A model generated the notes under the pieces. That model saw nothing but the letters and a program-made list of their open reading frames with translations. It had not been told where the DNA came from and ran no database searches. Below, one piece after another: positions 8,055-16,967 of a DNA stretch of 64,000 bases. Position 1 is the stretch's first letter. Each line of letters begins with the position of its first letter. Position numbers and translations under genes: made by a program. Origin of the DNA: Caproiciproducens galactitolivorans (lineage in GTDB: Bacteria; Bacillota; Clostridia; Oscillospirales; Acutalibacteraceae); NCBI RefSeq assembly GCF_026672255.1, contig NZ_JAPOHA010000004.1:177876-241875 (forward strand). Direction: 5' to 3'.

Positions 8055-10121
8055 TTATTCAATCCCCCGGTAATACAGCCCGCGCGTATACTCGCCTTCC
8101 CCCGGCGCGCCGGTGAGATACCGGCTGATGACTGCTTCGGCTTCTTCTTTCGTTTCGATCGTGAAACGCAGAACGCCGAAATCCTGATTGCGAACCTCCC
8201 GAAGCCGGTCGGCCATATCGAGCGGCACGGAATTCAGAACTTCGCTGCAAGCCCCGTCGCACTGGATGGGAAAACGGATGCCCCTGCGGTCGGTTAAAAA
8301 CGGTGCGGTTTTGCAGTTCCGGCATCCGCCCGCGTTCGCGGCGGGACAGTTCCTCGTCAGCATCAGCGGCAGCCTGCCGTAAAGCAGAAGCCCCCGGGGC
8401 AGCTCCCCGCCGATTGCCACGGCCTGCTGGAGCGTCAGCTCAAACGAAAGCTCCGCGTCCGAAAGACCGTACCGGCGGTACCATTCCATTGCCGCCGTAT
8501 TCGTAATGTTGAGGGAAAATCCGCCGTGCACGGCAAAACCCAGCTCTTTTGCCAGCTCCGCCGCGCCGAGGTTCCCGGCCCAGACGTCGGTAATTCCGGC
8601 TTCTTTTGCGGCCGCCAGCCGGGCGCGCAGAGTGCTTTCCATTCCGAACATGCCGCGCGGGATTTCAAGGGCGACGGGATAGCCGTTTTCCCTCAATTCC
8701 TTTATCTTTTTTAAATCCGTATGATAGGGAATATATACTATTTCACATTCTTTTGCAAGTGCCGGAAGGTCCGCGTTTGCAAACCGCGCGCGAAGCTTCC
8801 GTTTGCCCGCCGCATGCGTCCCCGGTTTCGGGATTTCACACATCTGAAACGGGATTGCCGGGCGCACGGCGCGCGCCTGCTCCAGCTCTTCCAGCGCTTC
8901 GCGGCGAAGCCGGTTCAGCGCGGAAACCGGAACGGAAAGCCCGTCCCCGATTGCGCAGTCGATTTGGTCGGCGTAAAACGGCGTGCCGCCCGTCTTTTTC
9001 AGCTGTTCCGTGCAGCGTTCCGCGTCCATCGCGCGGTGAAGCGCCGGCTGGGGCGGTTCCGCGAGCGAAACGGATACGGTATGGCCGTCCCTGTCCGAAG
9101 CGGTAAGGGAAACGGGTTCATCTTTTTGGATCGTAATCGAAAAAGCAACGGGAATCCGCTGAGATTCGTCTTTATAAAGATTATGCAATTCGGAGAATAC
9201 GGCATTGGTCGCGCCGGTTACATCCTCCCGGGAACGGATGCCGAACATCTCCCGGCCCCGCTGTGCGTCGACATAGCCGGTGGTAAAGCCGGAACGCGAA
9301 AAGACCGCGCCCAGATTCTTCATCAGGTCTTCCGGGACCGGCTGGCCGTCCGCCGCAAGGCGGCAGGCGCGCGCTGCGGCCGCAACATATTCCGGGCGCT
9401 TCATCCGTCCCTCAATTTTCGCGCTGACAATTCCCGCGTCAGCGAGTTCGTTAATCCGGCATATCATGGATAAGTCCTTTAAACTCAGATCATGCCCCGT
9501 TCCGCCGTCGACGGAAAACGGAAGGCGGCAGGGCTGGGCGCAAAGGCCGCGGTTGCCGCTGCGGGAACCGAGCACGGAGCTGAAATAGCATTGCCCGCTT
9601 ACCGACATGCACAAAGCGCCGTGGACAAAGGTTTCCAGTTCCACCGGAACCGCCGCATGGATTTCGGCGATTTCGGGAAGCGAAAGCTCGCGCGCGAGCA
9701 CCACCCGCCGGATTCCCGCGTTGTACAGCGCCCGCGCGCCGAGCGGCGTATGGATGCTCATCTGGGTGGAAGCGTGCAGCCGAAGCTGGGGCGCACAGGT
9801 TTGGAGCAGCAAAAGAAGGCCCGTGTCCTGCACCAGCAGGGCGTCCACCGGCAAGGTACAGGCATAGGCGATAAAATCGAGCGCTTTTTGCAGCTCGTCC
9901 TGCAAAAGCACCGTATTGACCGCAAGGTAGACCTTCACCCCGCGGACATGGCAGTAGGAAACCGCTTCTTTCAGCTCGTCATCGTTAAAATTTTTGGCGC
10001 TCGCCCGTGCGCTGAACGCGCTTCCGCCAAGGTATACCGCGTCCGCCCCCGCGCGCACCGCGGCGAGAAGGCTTTCCGGCGACCCCGCGGGAGCCAGCAC
10101 CTCAATCGGATTACAGTTCAT
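8055..10121 (-). CDS. U32 family peptidase (RlhA/YhbU type)
   Basis: About 688 residues. U32 'collagenase-like' proteins include RlhA, which acts in hydroxylation of a 23S rRNA cytidine, and the prephenate-dependent tRNA hydroxylation proteins; actual proteolysis is doubtful for most. Visible: EVLAPAGSPESLLAAVRAGADAVYLG at the N-terminus, the family cysteine segment GNRGLCAQPCRLPF, SLKDLSMI, and a second Cys-rich group (NCPAANAGGCRNC) consistent with an iron-sulfur cluster. The likely start is one of two adjacent ATGs (10121 or 10124), overlapping the end of zapA, so translation is coupled. The zapA-U32 pairing is common in Clostridia. Confidence 0.88.
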   Translation of the reverse strand: MNCNPIEVLAPAGSPESLLAAVRAGADAVYLGGSAFSARASAKNFNDDELKEAVSYCHVRGVKVYLAVNTVLLQDELQKALDFIAYACTLPVDALLVQDTGLLLLLQTCAPQLRLHASTQMSIHTPLGARALYNAGIRRVVLARELSLPEIAEIHAAVPVELETFVHGALCMSVSGQCYFSSVLGSRSGNRGLCAQPCRLPFSVDGGTGHDLSLKDLSMICRINELADAGIVSAKIEGRMKRPEYVAAAARACRLAADGQPVPEDLMKNLGAVFSRSGFTTGYVDAQRGREMFGIRSREDVTGATNAVFSELHNLYKDESQRIPVAFSITIQKDEPVSLTASDRDGHTVSVSLAEPPQPALHRAMDAERCTEQLKKTGGTPFYADQIDCAIGDGLSVPVSALNRLRREALEELEQARAVRPAIPFQMCEIPKPGTHAAGKRKLRARFANADLPALAKECEIVYIPYHTDLKKIKELRENGYPVALEIPRGMFGMESTLRARLAAAKEAGITDVWAGNLGAAELAKELGFAVHGGFSLNITNTAAMEWYRRYGLSDAELSFELTLQQAVAIGGELPRGLLLYGRLPLMLTRNCPAANAGGCRNCKTAPFLTDRRGIRFPIQCDGACSEVLNSVPLDMADRLREVRNQDFGVLRFTIETKEEAEAVISRYLTGAPGEGEYTRGLYYRGIE

Positions 10122-10635
10122 CATTTTTCTTTTCAAAGAAGTTTATAAAATCGTCCTGCTCGGCGGTTGCCCCCTCGCGGACTACGCGGGAGTAGCTTCC
10201 GGCCTGCGGCCTTTGAACAGGCGAACCGGCGGCAATCGGCTTTTGGACGCGCGGTTCTTCGCGGGGCTTGTCCTCTTCCTGCCCTTCGTTTTCGGCAAGG
10301 CGGCCGCGCAGGGTCTGGATTTCCTGTTTCAGGCGCTCCACCTCGCGCTTTGCTTCCTCGGCTTCCATTCGGGCGTGGGAGGAATCCTCCAGATAATCCT
10401 TGATCTGCGAGCGGAGGTTGTCGGCTCCGCCGGAAGATTTCTGCGCTTCGTCGCAGAAGCGCAGCGCCGTGATAATCGCCGCCATCGTGATGGAAACCCG
10501 GTCGTTTTTTCCGGTAATATCCTCTATGGCTTTTTCCACTTCATCGCCGAGGGAACGGACGTAGCTTTCGCTGTCGTCCGACCCGATGACGCATTCGCAT
10601 CCGCAGATATTCAGCCGAACTCTATTTTTACTCAT
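10111..10635 (-). CDS. zapA: Cell division protein ZapA
   Basis: FtsZ-ring-associated protein that bundles FtsZ filaments. The first ~85 residues have the ZapA fold pattern (VRLNICGCECVIGSDDSESYVRSL ... ITMAAIITALRFCDEA in segments), followed by a long coiled coil (about residues 75-120, rich in Glu/Lys/Arg with heptads). A Pro/Glu/Arg-rich linker and a charged end complete 174 residues. This is longer than the ~85-100 residues of Bacillus ZapA; the C-terminal extension is poorly conserved. Promoter-like TATAAT on the minus strand lies near 10735. Downstream U32 gene overlaps its end. Confidence 0.85.
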   Translation of the reverse strand: MSKNRVRLNICGCECVIGSDDSESYVRSLGDEVEKAIEDITGKNDRVSITMAAIITALRFCDEAQKSSGGADNLRSQIKDYLEDSSHARMEAEEAKREVERLKQEIQTLRGRLAENEGQEEDKPREEPRVQKPIAAGSPVQRPQAGSYSRVVREGATAEQDDFINFFEKKNDEL

Positions 10636-10639
10636 GAGG

Positions 10640-11010
10640 CCATACCCCTTTCAATGAAAATAAATATTTCCTGACCTTCCCGCCGGAACAGCCGGGGCGG
10701 TCTATCGTTTTCTGATACGAAACTGGTTCTTTTCATTATAATCTATTTTGCTATAAGATGAAAGGGCTTTCCCGATTTTTTACACTCTGTTTCCAATAGC
10801 GTTTTTTGGCGGATTCTGTAATCTGTCTGTTTTGACGGCAAAACTTCCGGAACCGTTTCCTAAAAAGTTAAGGTTTGTGTATATTGCACAAATAACCTGC
10901 CAAAATAAATAGTAATAACATCCGAAATAAATTTCGGTTAAAATGCTGAAAAACTGCGATAAACCTTTGAAAATCGCTGTTTTCAAATAAATGAAATGCT
11001 TTGTTTATTG
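10640..11010. other. Divergent intergenic region zapA/glgP
   Basis: A/T-rich, no credible reading frame. It carries a minus-strand -10-like TATAAT near 10735 serving zapA and leads into the glgP promoter at 11014. I see no riboswitch or repeat in it. Confidence 0.5.
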
Positions 11011-11013
11011 CTC

Positions 11014-11042
11014 TTGAAAATCAACGATTATTGGTATATAAT
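11014..11042 (+). promoter_or_regulatory. Sigma-A promoter for glgP
   Basis: TTGAAA at 11014-11019 and TATAAT at 11037-11042 with a 17-bp spacer. Transcription would start near 11049, leaving a ~100-nt leader before the glgP ATG at 11152. Confidence 0.75.
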
Positions 11043-11151
11043 ATACACAACTTGGATAATTGCATTTTACGAACCAAACCAGGTCAAGATAATATATTAC
11101 TATTCGGGGCATCGTAATATACGGTGCTATCCCGCCTTGGGAGGACGGTTT

Positions 11152-13596
11152 ATGAACTACAGGCAGCCGATCGGCAAGATCAAAGAGACCATCGAAACCA
11201 CACTGGACCGTGTTTTCGGCGTAAGCCTTGAAAACGCGACAGACGAGCAATGCTATAAAGCCGTTGCACTGACCGTCCGCGATTTAATGGCCAAGGGACG
11301 CAGTGAGTTTATGGCCGAAGCCGAAAAAACCCATACCAAGCAGGTGTATTACCTCTGCATGGAATTTCTTCTCGGCCGTTCCCTGCGGAACAACCTTTAC
11401 AATCTCGGCATTGAAGAAGACTACCGCACGGCCCTGAGCGAAATGGGGCTGAAGCTGGACGCGCTTTACGACCAGGAACCCGACGCGGGTCTCGGCAACG
11501 GCGGGCTGGGCAGGCTGGCGGCCTGTTTTCTCGACGGTCTTGCCACGCAGGGTTACCCCGCGACCGGCTATTCGCTCCGCTACGAATACGGCATCTTCCG
11601 CCAGAAGCTGGTGGACGGCTGGCAGACCGAGCTGCCGGATTTCTGGCTGCCCGGCGGAAAAATCTGGCTGCAGGCCGTTCCGGAAAAGAGCGTGGAGGTT
11701 CACTTCAACGGACATATTGAAGAGTACTGGAACAACCAGTACCATGTGGTAAACCACAAGGATTACACAAAGGTTCTCGCCGTACCGTACGACATGTATG
11801 TTTCCGGCATGGACGGCCGCGGCATCAGCCGCCTGCGCGTTTGGGCGGCAAGCTCCGCCGAGTTCGACATGAAGCTTTTCAACTCCGGCAATTACATGCG
11901 CGCCATGGAACAAAACGCCATGGCCGAAGTAATCACGAAAGTGCTCTATCCCGAGGACAACCATCTGGAGGGCAAGAGCCTGCGGCTTTCCCAGCAGTAT
12001 TTTCTGGTTTCCGCAACCATACAGGACATTATCCGCCGCCACCTGTTCCGGTACAGCACGCTCGACAACCTGCCGGACTTGGTCGCCATCCATCTGAATG
12101 ATACGCATCCCGTGCTGGCCATTCCCGAAATGATGCGCATCATGCTGGACGAATGCGGCTACGGATGGGATGCGGCGTGGGATATCGTCACGCGCACCAT
12201 CGCCTACACCAACCATACGGTCATGAGCGAGGCGCTCGAATGTTGGGGCGTCGAGCTGTTCCAGTCGCGCCTGCCGCGTATTTACCAGATTATTGAGGAA
12301 ATCAACCGCCGTTTCTGCGCCAAAATGCACGAGCGCGGCGTGGACGGCTACAAGGTCGGCCGCATGGCGCCGCTGAACGACGGCTACGTGAAAATGGCGA
12401 ACCTCGCCGTGGCAAGCTGCCACAGCGTGAACGGCGTTTCCCAGCTGCACAGCGACATCTTAAAAGACCGTGTCTTCCACGATTTTTATACCGAACTTCC
12501 CGAAAAGTTCACCAATGTTACAAACGGCATTGCGCACCGCCGCTGGCTGAACCAGTCGAACCCGGCTCTCGCGGCGCTGATCACCGAACTGATCGGGGAC
12601 GGCTACATCCGCAACGCGAAGGAGCTTGAAAAGCTGAAGCAGTTCCAGAACGACACCGCCGTCCTGAAAAAGATGGCGCAGATCAAGCGCTCGAACAAGG
12701 TACGCCTTGCCGATTACATTAAAAAGGAACTGAATGTGGAGCTGGACCCGGATTCGATTTTCGACATGCAGGTCAAGCGCATGCATGAATACAAGCGCCA
12801 GCACCTCAACGCGCTGCATATTTTATCCGTATACCAGCACCTGCGGGAAAACCCGGGCGAGAATTTCACCCCGCACACCTATATTTTCGGCGCGAAGGCC
12901 GCGCCGGGCTACTACTTTGCAAAGCAGATGATCCGCTTTATTGTCGATCTTGGCAACACGATCAACAACGACCCGCTGGTCAATAAAAAAATGAAAGTCG
13001 TATTTCTGGAGGATTACCGCGTTTCCCTCGCCGAGCTGATGATTCCCGCCGCCGACCTGAGCGAGCAGATTTCCCTCGCGGGAACCGAAGCTTCCGGAAC
13101 AAGCAATATGAAATTCATGATTAACGGCGCGGTCACCATCGGCACGCTCGACGGCGCGAACGTCGAAATCCACGATTCCGTCGGCGACGACAACATTCTT
13201 CTGTTCGGCATGACCACCCCAGAGGTGGAGGCGCTGAAACGCAATTACAACCCCCGCACGTTCTTCAACAGCAATCCGGTTATCCGGAAAGCGGTGGACG
13301 CGCTCAACGCGGGCTTTTCCGGCGTATCCTTCAGCGATATCGCCGATTCCCTGCTGAATTCCGACCCCTACATGGTGCTTGCCGACTTCGATTCCTACGA
13401 CCGTGCGCAGAAGAAGGCGGAAACCCTTTACGGCGACCGGTATAACTGGAACCGCATGTGCCTGATCAACATCGCGAACGCCGGACGTTTCGCCGCGGAC
13501 CGCGCGATCCGCGAATACGCCGATCATATCTGGAACGCCAAACCCGTTCCGGAAAAAGAACCGGCAAAGCACACCGCATTTGCATTAAAGAAATAA
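11152..13596 (+). CDS. glgP: Glycogen/starch alpha-glucan phosphorylase
   Basis: PLP-dependent GT35 enzyme releasing glucose 1-phosphate from alpha-1,4-glucans. 814 residues from the ATG at 11152, which has GGGAGG eight bases upstream; the frame is open further 5' but that part is A/T-rich leader. Signatures: LLGRSLRNNL and GLGNGGLGRLAACF near the N-terminus, HLNDTHPVLAIPEMMR mid-protein, MQVKRMHEYKRQ, and EASGTSNMKFMINGA, whose Lys654 should bind PLP. It is followed by a terminator and a GH13 hydrolase, which together suit breakdown of stored glycogen. Confidence 0.96.
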   Translation: MNYRQPIGKIKETIETTLDRVFGVSLENATDEQCYKAVALTVRDLMAKGRSEFMAEAEKTHTKQVYYLCMEFLLGRSLRNNLYNLGIEEDYRTALSEMGLKLDALYDQEPDAGLGNGGLGRLAACFLDGLATQGYPATGYSLRYEYGIFRQKLVDGWQTELPDFWLPGGKIWLQAVPEKSVEVHFNGHIEEYWNNQYHVVNHKDYTKVLAVPYDMYVSGMDGRGISRLRVWAASSAEFDMKLFNSGNYMRAMEQNAMAEVITKVLYPEDNHLEGKSLRLSQQYFLVSATIQDIIRRHLFRYSTLDNLPDLVAIHLNDTHPVLAIPEMMRIMLDECGYGWDAAWDIVTRTIAYTNHTVMSEALECWGVELFQSRLPRIYQIIEEINRRFCAKMHERGVDGYKVGRMAPLNDGYVKMANLAVASCHSVNGVSQLHSDILKDRVFHDFYTELPEKFTNVTNGIAHRRWLNQSNPALAALITELIGDGYIRNAKELEKLKQFQNDTAVLKKMAQIKRSNKVRLADYIKKELNVELDPDSIFDMQVKRMHEYKRQHLNALHILSVYQHLRENPGENFTPHTYIFGAKAAPGYYFAKQMIRFIVDLGNTINNDPLVNKKMKVVFLEDYRVSLAELMIPAADLSEQISLAGTEASGTSNMKFMINGAVTIGTLDGANVEIHDSVGDDNILLFGMTTPEVEALKRNYNPRTFFNSNPVIRKAVDALNAGFSGVSFSDIADSLLNSDPYMVLADFDSYDRAQKKAETLYGDRYNWNRMCLINIANAGRFAADRAIREYADHIWNAKPVPEKEPAKHTAFALKK

Positions 13597-13659
13597 AGAA
13601 ACGGCCGTCCCGCCGACGATCGTTTTTTCGGTATGACATCTTTCGAAATGGGTATTCTA

Positions 13660-13689
13660 AAAGGGCGGGTTTCGGCCCGCCCTTTATGC
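13660..13689 (+). terminator. Terminator after glgP
   Basis: Inverted repeat AAAGGGCGGG / CCCGCCCTTT with a six-base loop, followed by only a short T stretch; it lies between glgP and the GH13 gene, whose GGAGG begins at 13694. It may only attenuate read-through. Confidence 0.7.
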
Positions 13690-13705
13690 GTTTGGAGGAA
13701 TTTCC

Positions 13706-15646
13706 ATGTTCAATTCCCGCAACTCGGTGTACCGCTGCCCAACGGGGGCGGTCCCAAACGGGATTCCGGTTCATTTTAAAATCACTCTGCCCCGCGACCT
13801 GCACTGCAGCGCCGCGCGCCTGATTGTACGCAGCGACCAGACCGGCGGGGAACAAACCCTCGGCATGTTCTGGTGCGGTATGAACGGCGACAATTACGAA
13901 TGGTGGGAATGCCATTTCTCCGCCGGTGAACCGGGGCTGTATTTTTACTGGTTCAGCCTGGACACCTGGCGCGGAACGCTGCAAATGACGCGCGGCTTCG
14001 GCGGCGAAGGCATTCTTCAGGAATCCGCCCGCGTGTGGCAGCTTTCGGTTTACGAACGCAGCTTTAAAACCCCGGACTGGCTTTCCGGCGGCGTAATGTA
14101 TCAGATCTTCCCGGACCGGTTCTTCCGCTCGGGCGAACCGAAAACCGGCGTGCCCTCCGACCGCAAACTGCACGAAAACTGGAACGAAACGCCCGACTGG
14201 GAGCCGGACGAGGACGGAAAAATCACCAATAACGACTATTTCGGCGGCGATCTTCGCGGAATCGAGGAAAAGCTCGGCTACCTGAAATCGCTCGGCGTAA
14301 CCTGCATTTACCTAAATCCGATTTTCGAATCGCATTCCAATCACCGTTATGATACGGCGGACTATTCCAAAATCGACCCGCTTTTAGGGGACGAGAAAGA
14401 TTTTTCGCATCTCTGCACCGCCGCGCGCCGGATGGGAATCCGCGTGATTCTGGACGGCGTTTTCAACCATACGGGAAGCGACAGCGTTTATTTTAACCGC
14501 CATAACCGCTACGCCGGAAAGGGTGCGTACAATTCCAAGAATTCGCCCTATTACCCGTGGTATACCTTTCGGAACTGGCCCGACCAGTACGAATGCTGGT
14601 GGGATTTCCTTACGCTTCCGAGCGTAAACGAGCTGAACCCGCAGTACAACGAATATATCAACGGGCGCGACGGCATTATTAAAAAATGGCTTTCGGCGGG
14701 CGCGGGCGGCTGGCGGCTGGACGTTGCCGACGAGCTTCCCGACGCGTTTCTCGAGCAGCTCCGCGTTGCGGCGAAAACCCGCAGCAACAACGCGCTGATT
14801 CTGGGCGAGGTCTGGGAAGACGCGTCCAATAAAATGGCCTACGGAATAAGGCGCCGGTATTTTCTGGGCGGCCAGCTCGACAGCGTGATGAATTACCCGT
14901 TCCGAAACGCAATCCTCGGTTTCCTTACGGGCGGGAATCCCGCCGACATGATGGAAATCATCCTGACCGTGCTGGAAAACTATCCGCCGCAGGTCATCCG
15001 GCTTTTAATGAACCATATTGGCACCCACGACACCGAACGCGCGCTCACCGTTCTTGCGGGCGAACCGCTCGGCGGCCACGGCCGCCGCTGGCAGAGCACC
15101 ACGCACCTTTCGAAGGAGCGGCGGAACCACGGAAGAAAGCGGCTGCGTCTTGCCGCCGTGATGCAGTTCACCCTGCCCGGCGTTCCCTGTATTTATTACG
15201 GCGACGAAGCCGGGATGGAAGGGTACCGCGACCCGTTCAACCGCGCTTGTTATCCCTGGGAAAAGGAAGACACGGAATTGATCGAATGGTACCGGAAGCT
15301 TGGCGCTATCCGGCGCGGCTGCTCCTGCTTAAAAGAAGGCGCGTTCTACCCGCTCGTATCCATTGACCACTGTCTGGCGTATATCCGGAAAGATGAAAAC
15401 GAAAGCCTTCTCTGCGCGCTGAACGCGGGCTTCGAAGGCCGCAGTATCTCCGTACCGGACGAATGGAAATATGCGGAATCGTTAATCGGTCCGTCCCCCA
15501 GCGCGCACAACGCGCTTTTCCTGGAACCGGAAAGCTGCGCCCTTTTGCGTCTGAAACAGGAACCGGTTACTGATACGGAAAGCGGCGTTGAATCTTCTCG
15601 GCCGGAGAGCGGGGATGCGGCAGCGCCGCCTATCGAAAAAGTGTAA
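13706..15646 (+). CDS. GH13 alpha-glucan hydrolase (neopullulanase/cyclomaltodextrinase type)
   Basis: 646 residues. An N-terminal beta domain (about 1-115, CBM34-like) precedes the (beta/alpha)8 catalytic barrel. Conserved regions: I DGVFNHTGSDS; II GGWRLDVADE with nucleophile Asp339; III LGEVWED with acid/base Glu368; IV NHIGTHDTER with Asp442 (unusual NHIGTHD instead of the common FLxNHD). MYQIFPDRFF and GDEAGMEGYRDP are typical of the neopullulanase subfamily. No signal peptide, so it acts in the cytoplasm on glycogen or imported maltodextrins. The last ~30 residues are a low-complexity Ser/Glu/Pro tail. Start ATG 13706 has GGAGG. Confidence 0.9.
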   Translation: MFNSRNSVYRCPTGAVPNGIPVHFKITLPRDLHCSAARLIVRSDQTGGEQTLGMFWCGMNGDNYEWWECHFSAGEPGLYFYWFSLDTWRGTLQMTRGFGGEGILQESARVWQLSVYERSFKTPDWLSGGVMYQIFPDRFFRSGEPKTGVPSDRKLHENWNETPDWEPDEDGKITNNDYFGGDLRGIEEKLGYLKSLGVTCIYLNPIFESHSNHRYDTADYSKIDPLLGDEKDFSHLCTAARRMGIRVILDGVFNHTGSDSVYFNRHNRYAGKGAYNSKNSPYYPWYTFRNWPDQYECWWDFLTLPSVNELNPQYNEYINGRDGIIKKWLSAGAGGWRLDVADELPDAFLEQLRVAAKTRSNNALILGEVWEDASNKMAYGIRRRYFLGGQLDSVMNYPFRNAILGFLTGGNPADMMEIILTVLENYPPQVIRLLMNHIGTHDTERALTVLAGEPLGGHGRRWQSTTHLSKERRNHGRKRLRLAAVMQFTLPGVPCIYYGDEAGMEGYRDPFNRACYPWEKEDTELIEWYRKLGAIRRGCSCLKEGAFYPLVSIDHCLAYIRKDENESLLCALNAGFEGRSISVPDEWKYAESLIGPSPSAHNALFLEPESCALLRLKQEPVTDTESGVESSRPESGDAAAPPIEKV

Positions 15647-15679
15647 TTCCGAGGAAAACGCGCTCCGCTGACGGGAAGA

Positions 15680-16285
15680 TTACCGGCTCGAACGCTGAAA
15701 CCGTTTCAGCGCCTTTACAATCGGAAAAACAATAAGAGCCACACCGATCGTTTTATAAAGCGTGGTCGTTGAAATGGCCGTAAGAATCAGGCTCAGCGCG
15801 GGCTTGCCCGACTTTTCAAAAATCTGCTGCGCATAAAGGATGTACAGCATAAAATAAACGCCGAACGTGTTCGTCAGGTTGCCGACCACCGCGGCGGTAA
15901 TAATGGCGATGTTTTCTCCCTGACGCAGGTTTTTCAAAACCTTGCACAGGCCTTTATAAGTAAAATACGCGGTTACCGGAATCAGTGCTCTGGGCAGCAC
16001 GGAGACCAAAGGATTCACAAAAAAGGGGTCCAGTATGGAACCCGGGGCGCTGATCGCCAGAAAAAGGCTGGAAAGGCCGAATGTCAGCGCCACGGCGAAG
16101 CCCTCGGACAGCCCCAGCACCAGTGCGGCAATAATGGCTGGAATGTGTGCGATGGTAATGCTGACCAAAGGCAGGCGGATCATGCCGATCGGCGTAAAGG
16201 CCAGAATTAAAGTCAGCGCGATCATTACGGCGGTAAGAGTGAGCGTTTTTGTGGAAGAGCGTTTTTGAGCGATTGCAGTCATCAT
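15680..16285 (-). CDS. ECF transporter substrate-binding (S) component
   Basis: 201-residue membrane protein with six likely helices. S components capture a vitamin or cofactor and pass it to the shared EcfAA'T module, not present in this window. The N-terminal TLTLTAVMIALTLILAFTPIG and IAHIPAIIAALVLG patterns are typical of the folate/pantothenate-like S-component superfamily; substrate cannot be assigned from sequence. Starts at one of two adjacent ATGs after AGGAGG. No vitamin riboswitch is evident in the ~300 bp upstream. It converges on the GH13 gene. Confidence 0.8.
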   Translation of the reverse strand: MMTAIAQKRSSTKTLTLTAVMIALTLILAFTPIGMIRLPLVSITIAHIPAIIAALVLGLSEGFAVALTFGLSSLFLAISAPGSILDPFFVNPLVSVLPRALIPVTAYFTYKGLCKVLKNLRQGENIAIITAAVVGNLTNTFGVYFMLYILYAQQIFEKSGKPALSLILTAISTTTLYKTIGVALIVFPIVKALKRFQRSSR

Positions 16286-16856
16286 AAAATCCTCCTGTTA
16301 AAGATTGTTATGTTCCGGTTTACTTTGACATAATTTTAACACATTCAAGCAGAAATTACCATACTCCGGGACGGAATATTTCGAAAATTTCATTTCTTTT
16401 TGTTTTCCTGTATCCGCTCCCTTTCTCTTTACTTATTATGGAACTTTAACAAACCAATTTATGATAAATGCGAATATTTTATTCAAATTAAATAATTCAT
16501 CTTTCTTCTTTCGACATCTAATCTTTTAAAAGAATCTTACGATAAACTAGTTAAGGAACCCTTTTCTCAATCTTCCCGCCCCTGCGGCAAGCTTTGAGCC
16601 GACGGCGCGGAGAAATCCTTTGATTACAAGACCTTCTCATAACTTTGGGCTGCTGATTGAAAAACTTTCTTTTATACCGGGATGAAAACTTCCCGCGTGT
16701 GGCGGAGCGTTTTTTATGAGGCAGCCAAATCCCCCCTTACCGAAGTACGCAGCAGGCACTCCTGCTGTGTACTTTTTATGTATTCCGGCAATGACGGAGG
16801 CCGCCGACCGGGATTCTAAAAAAGGCTTGCATTTTCGCCGTATCTTAATATACTAT
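16286..16856. other. Intergenic region with an unassigned plus-strand terminator-like hairpin
   Basis: No convincing gene. At 16743-16774 AAGTACGCAGCAGG pairs with CCTGCTGTGTACTT (14-bp stem, 4-nt loop) and is followed by a short T stretch (ACTTTTTATG), which looks like a rho-independent terminator on the plus strand, yet no plus-strand gene precedes it. A short unannotated transcript from about 16560 is possible; I could not find a good promoter. Confidence 0.45.
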
Positions 16857-16893
16857 AAAAAAACAGCGGCCCGGACTTCCGCCCGGGCCGCTG
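16857..16893 (-). terminator. Terminator of the S-layer-like gene
   Basis: On the minus strand CAGCGGCCCGG pairs with CCGGGCCGCTG and is followed by seven T residues. It lies ~75 bp past the stop codon of the large surface protein gene. Confidence 0.9.
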
Positions 16894-16967
16894 CCACGCA
16901 AATACAACGAACTATTTTATAGAAGTAGGAAAGAACAAATTAGAATCGCTGCGATTGGTTATGCATC

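Noticed and set aside
11284..12450. 388-residue minus-strand frame opposite glgP (and similar long frames opposite mrdA, mreB, U32 and eno)
   Set aside because: Mirror frames of G/C-rich coding DNA; their translations are His/Val/Gln-rich without motifs or ribosome sites.
16286..16560. Vitamin riboswitch upstream of the ECF S component
   Set aside because: No THI, cobalamin, FMN or folate switch core could be read on the minus strand.
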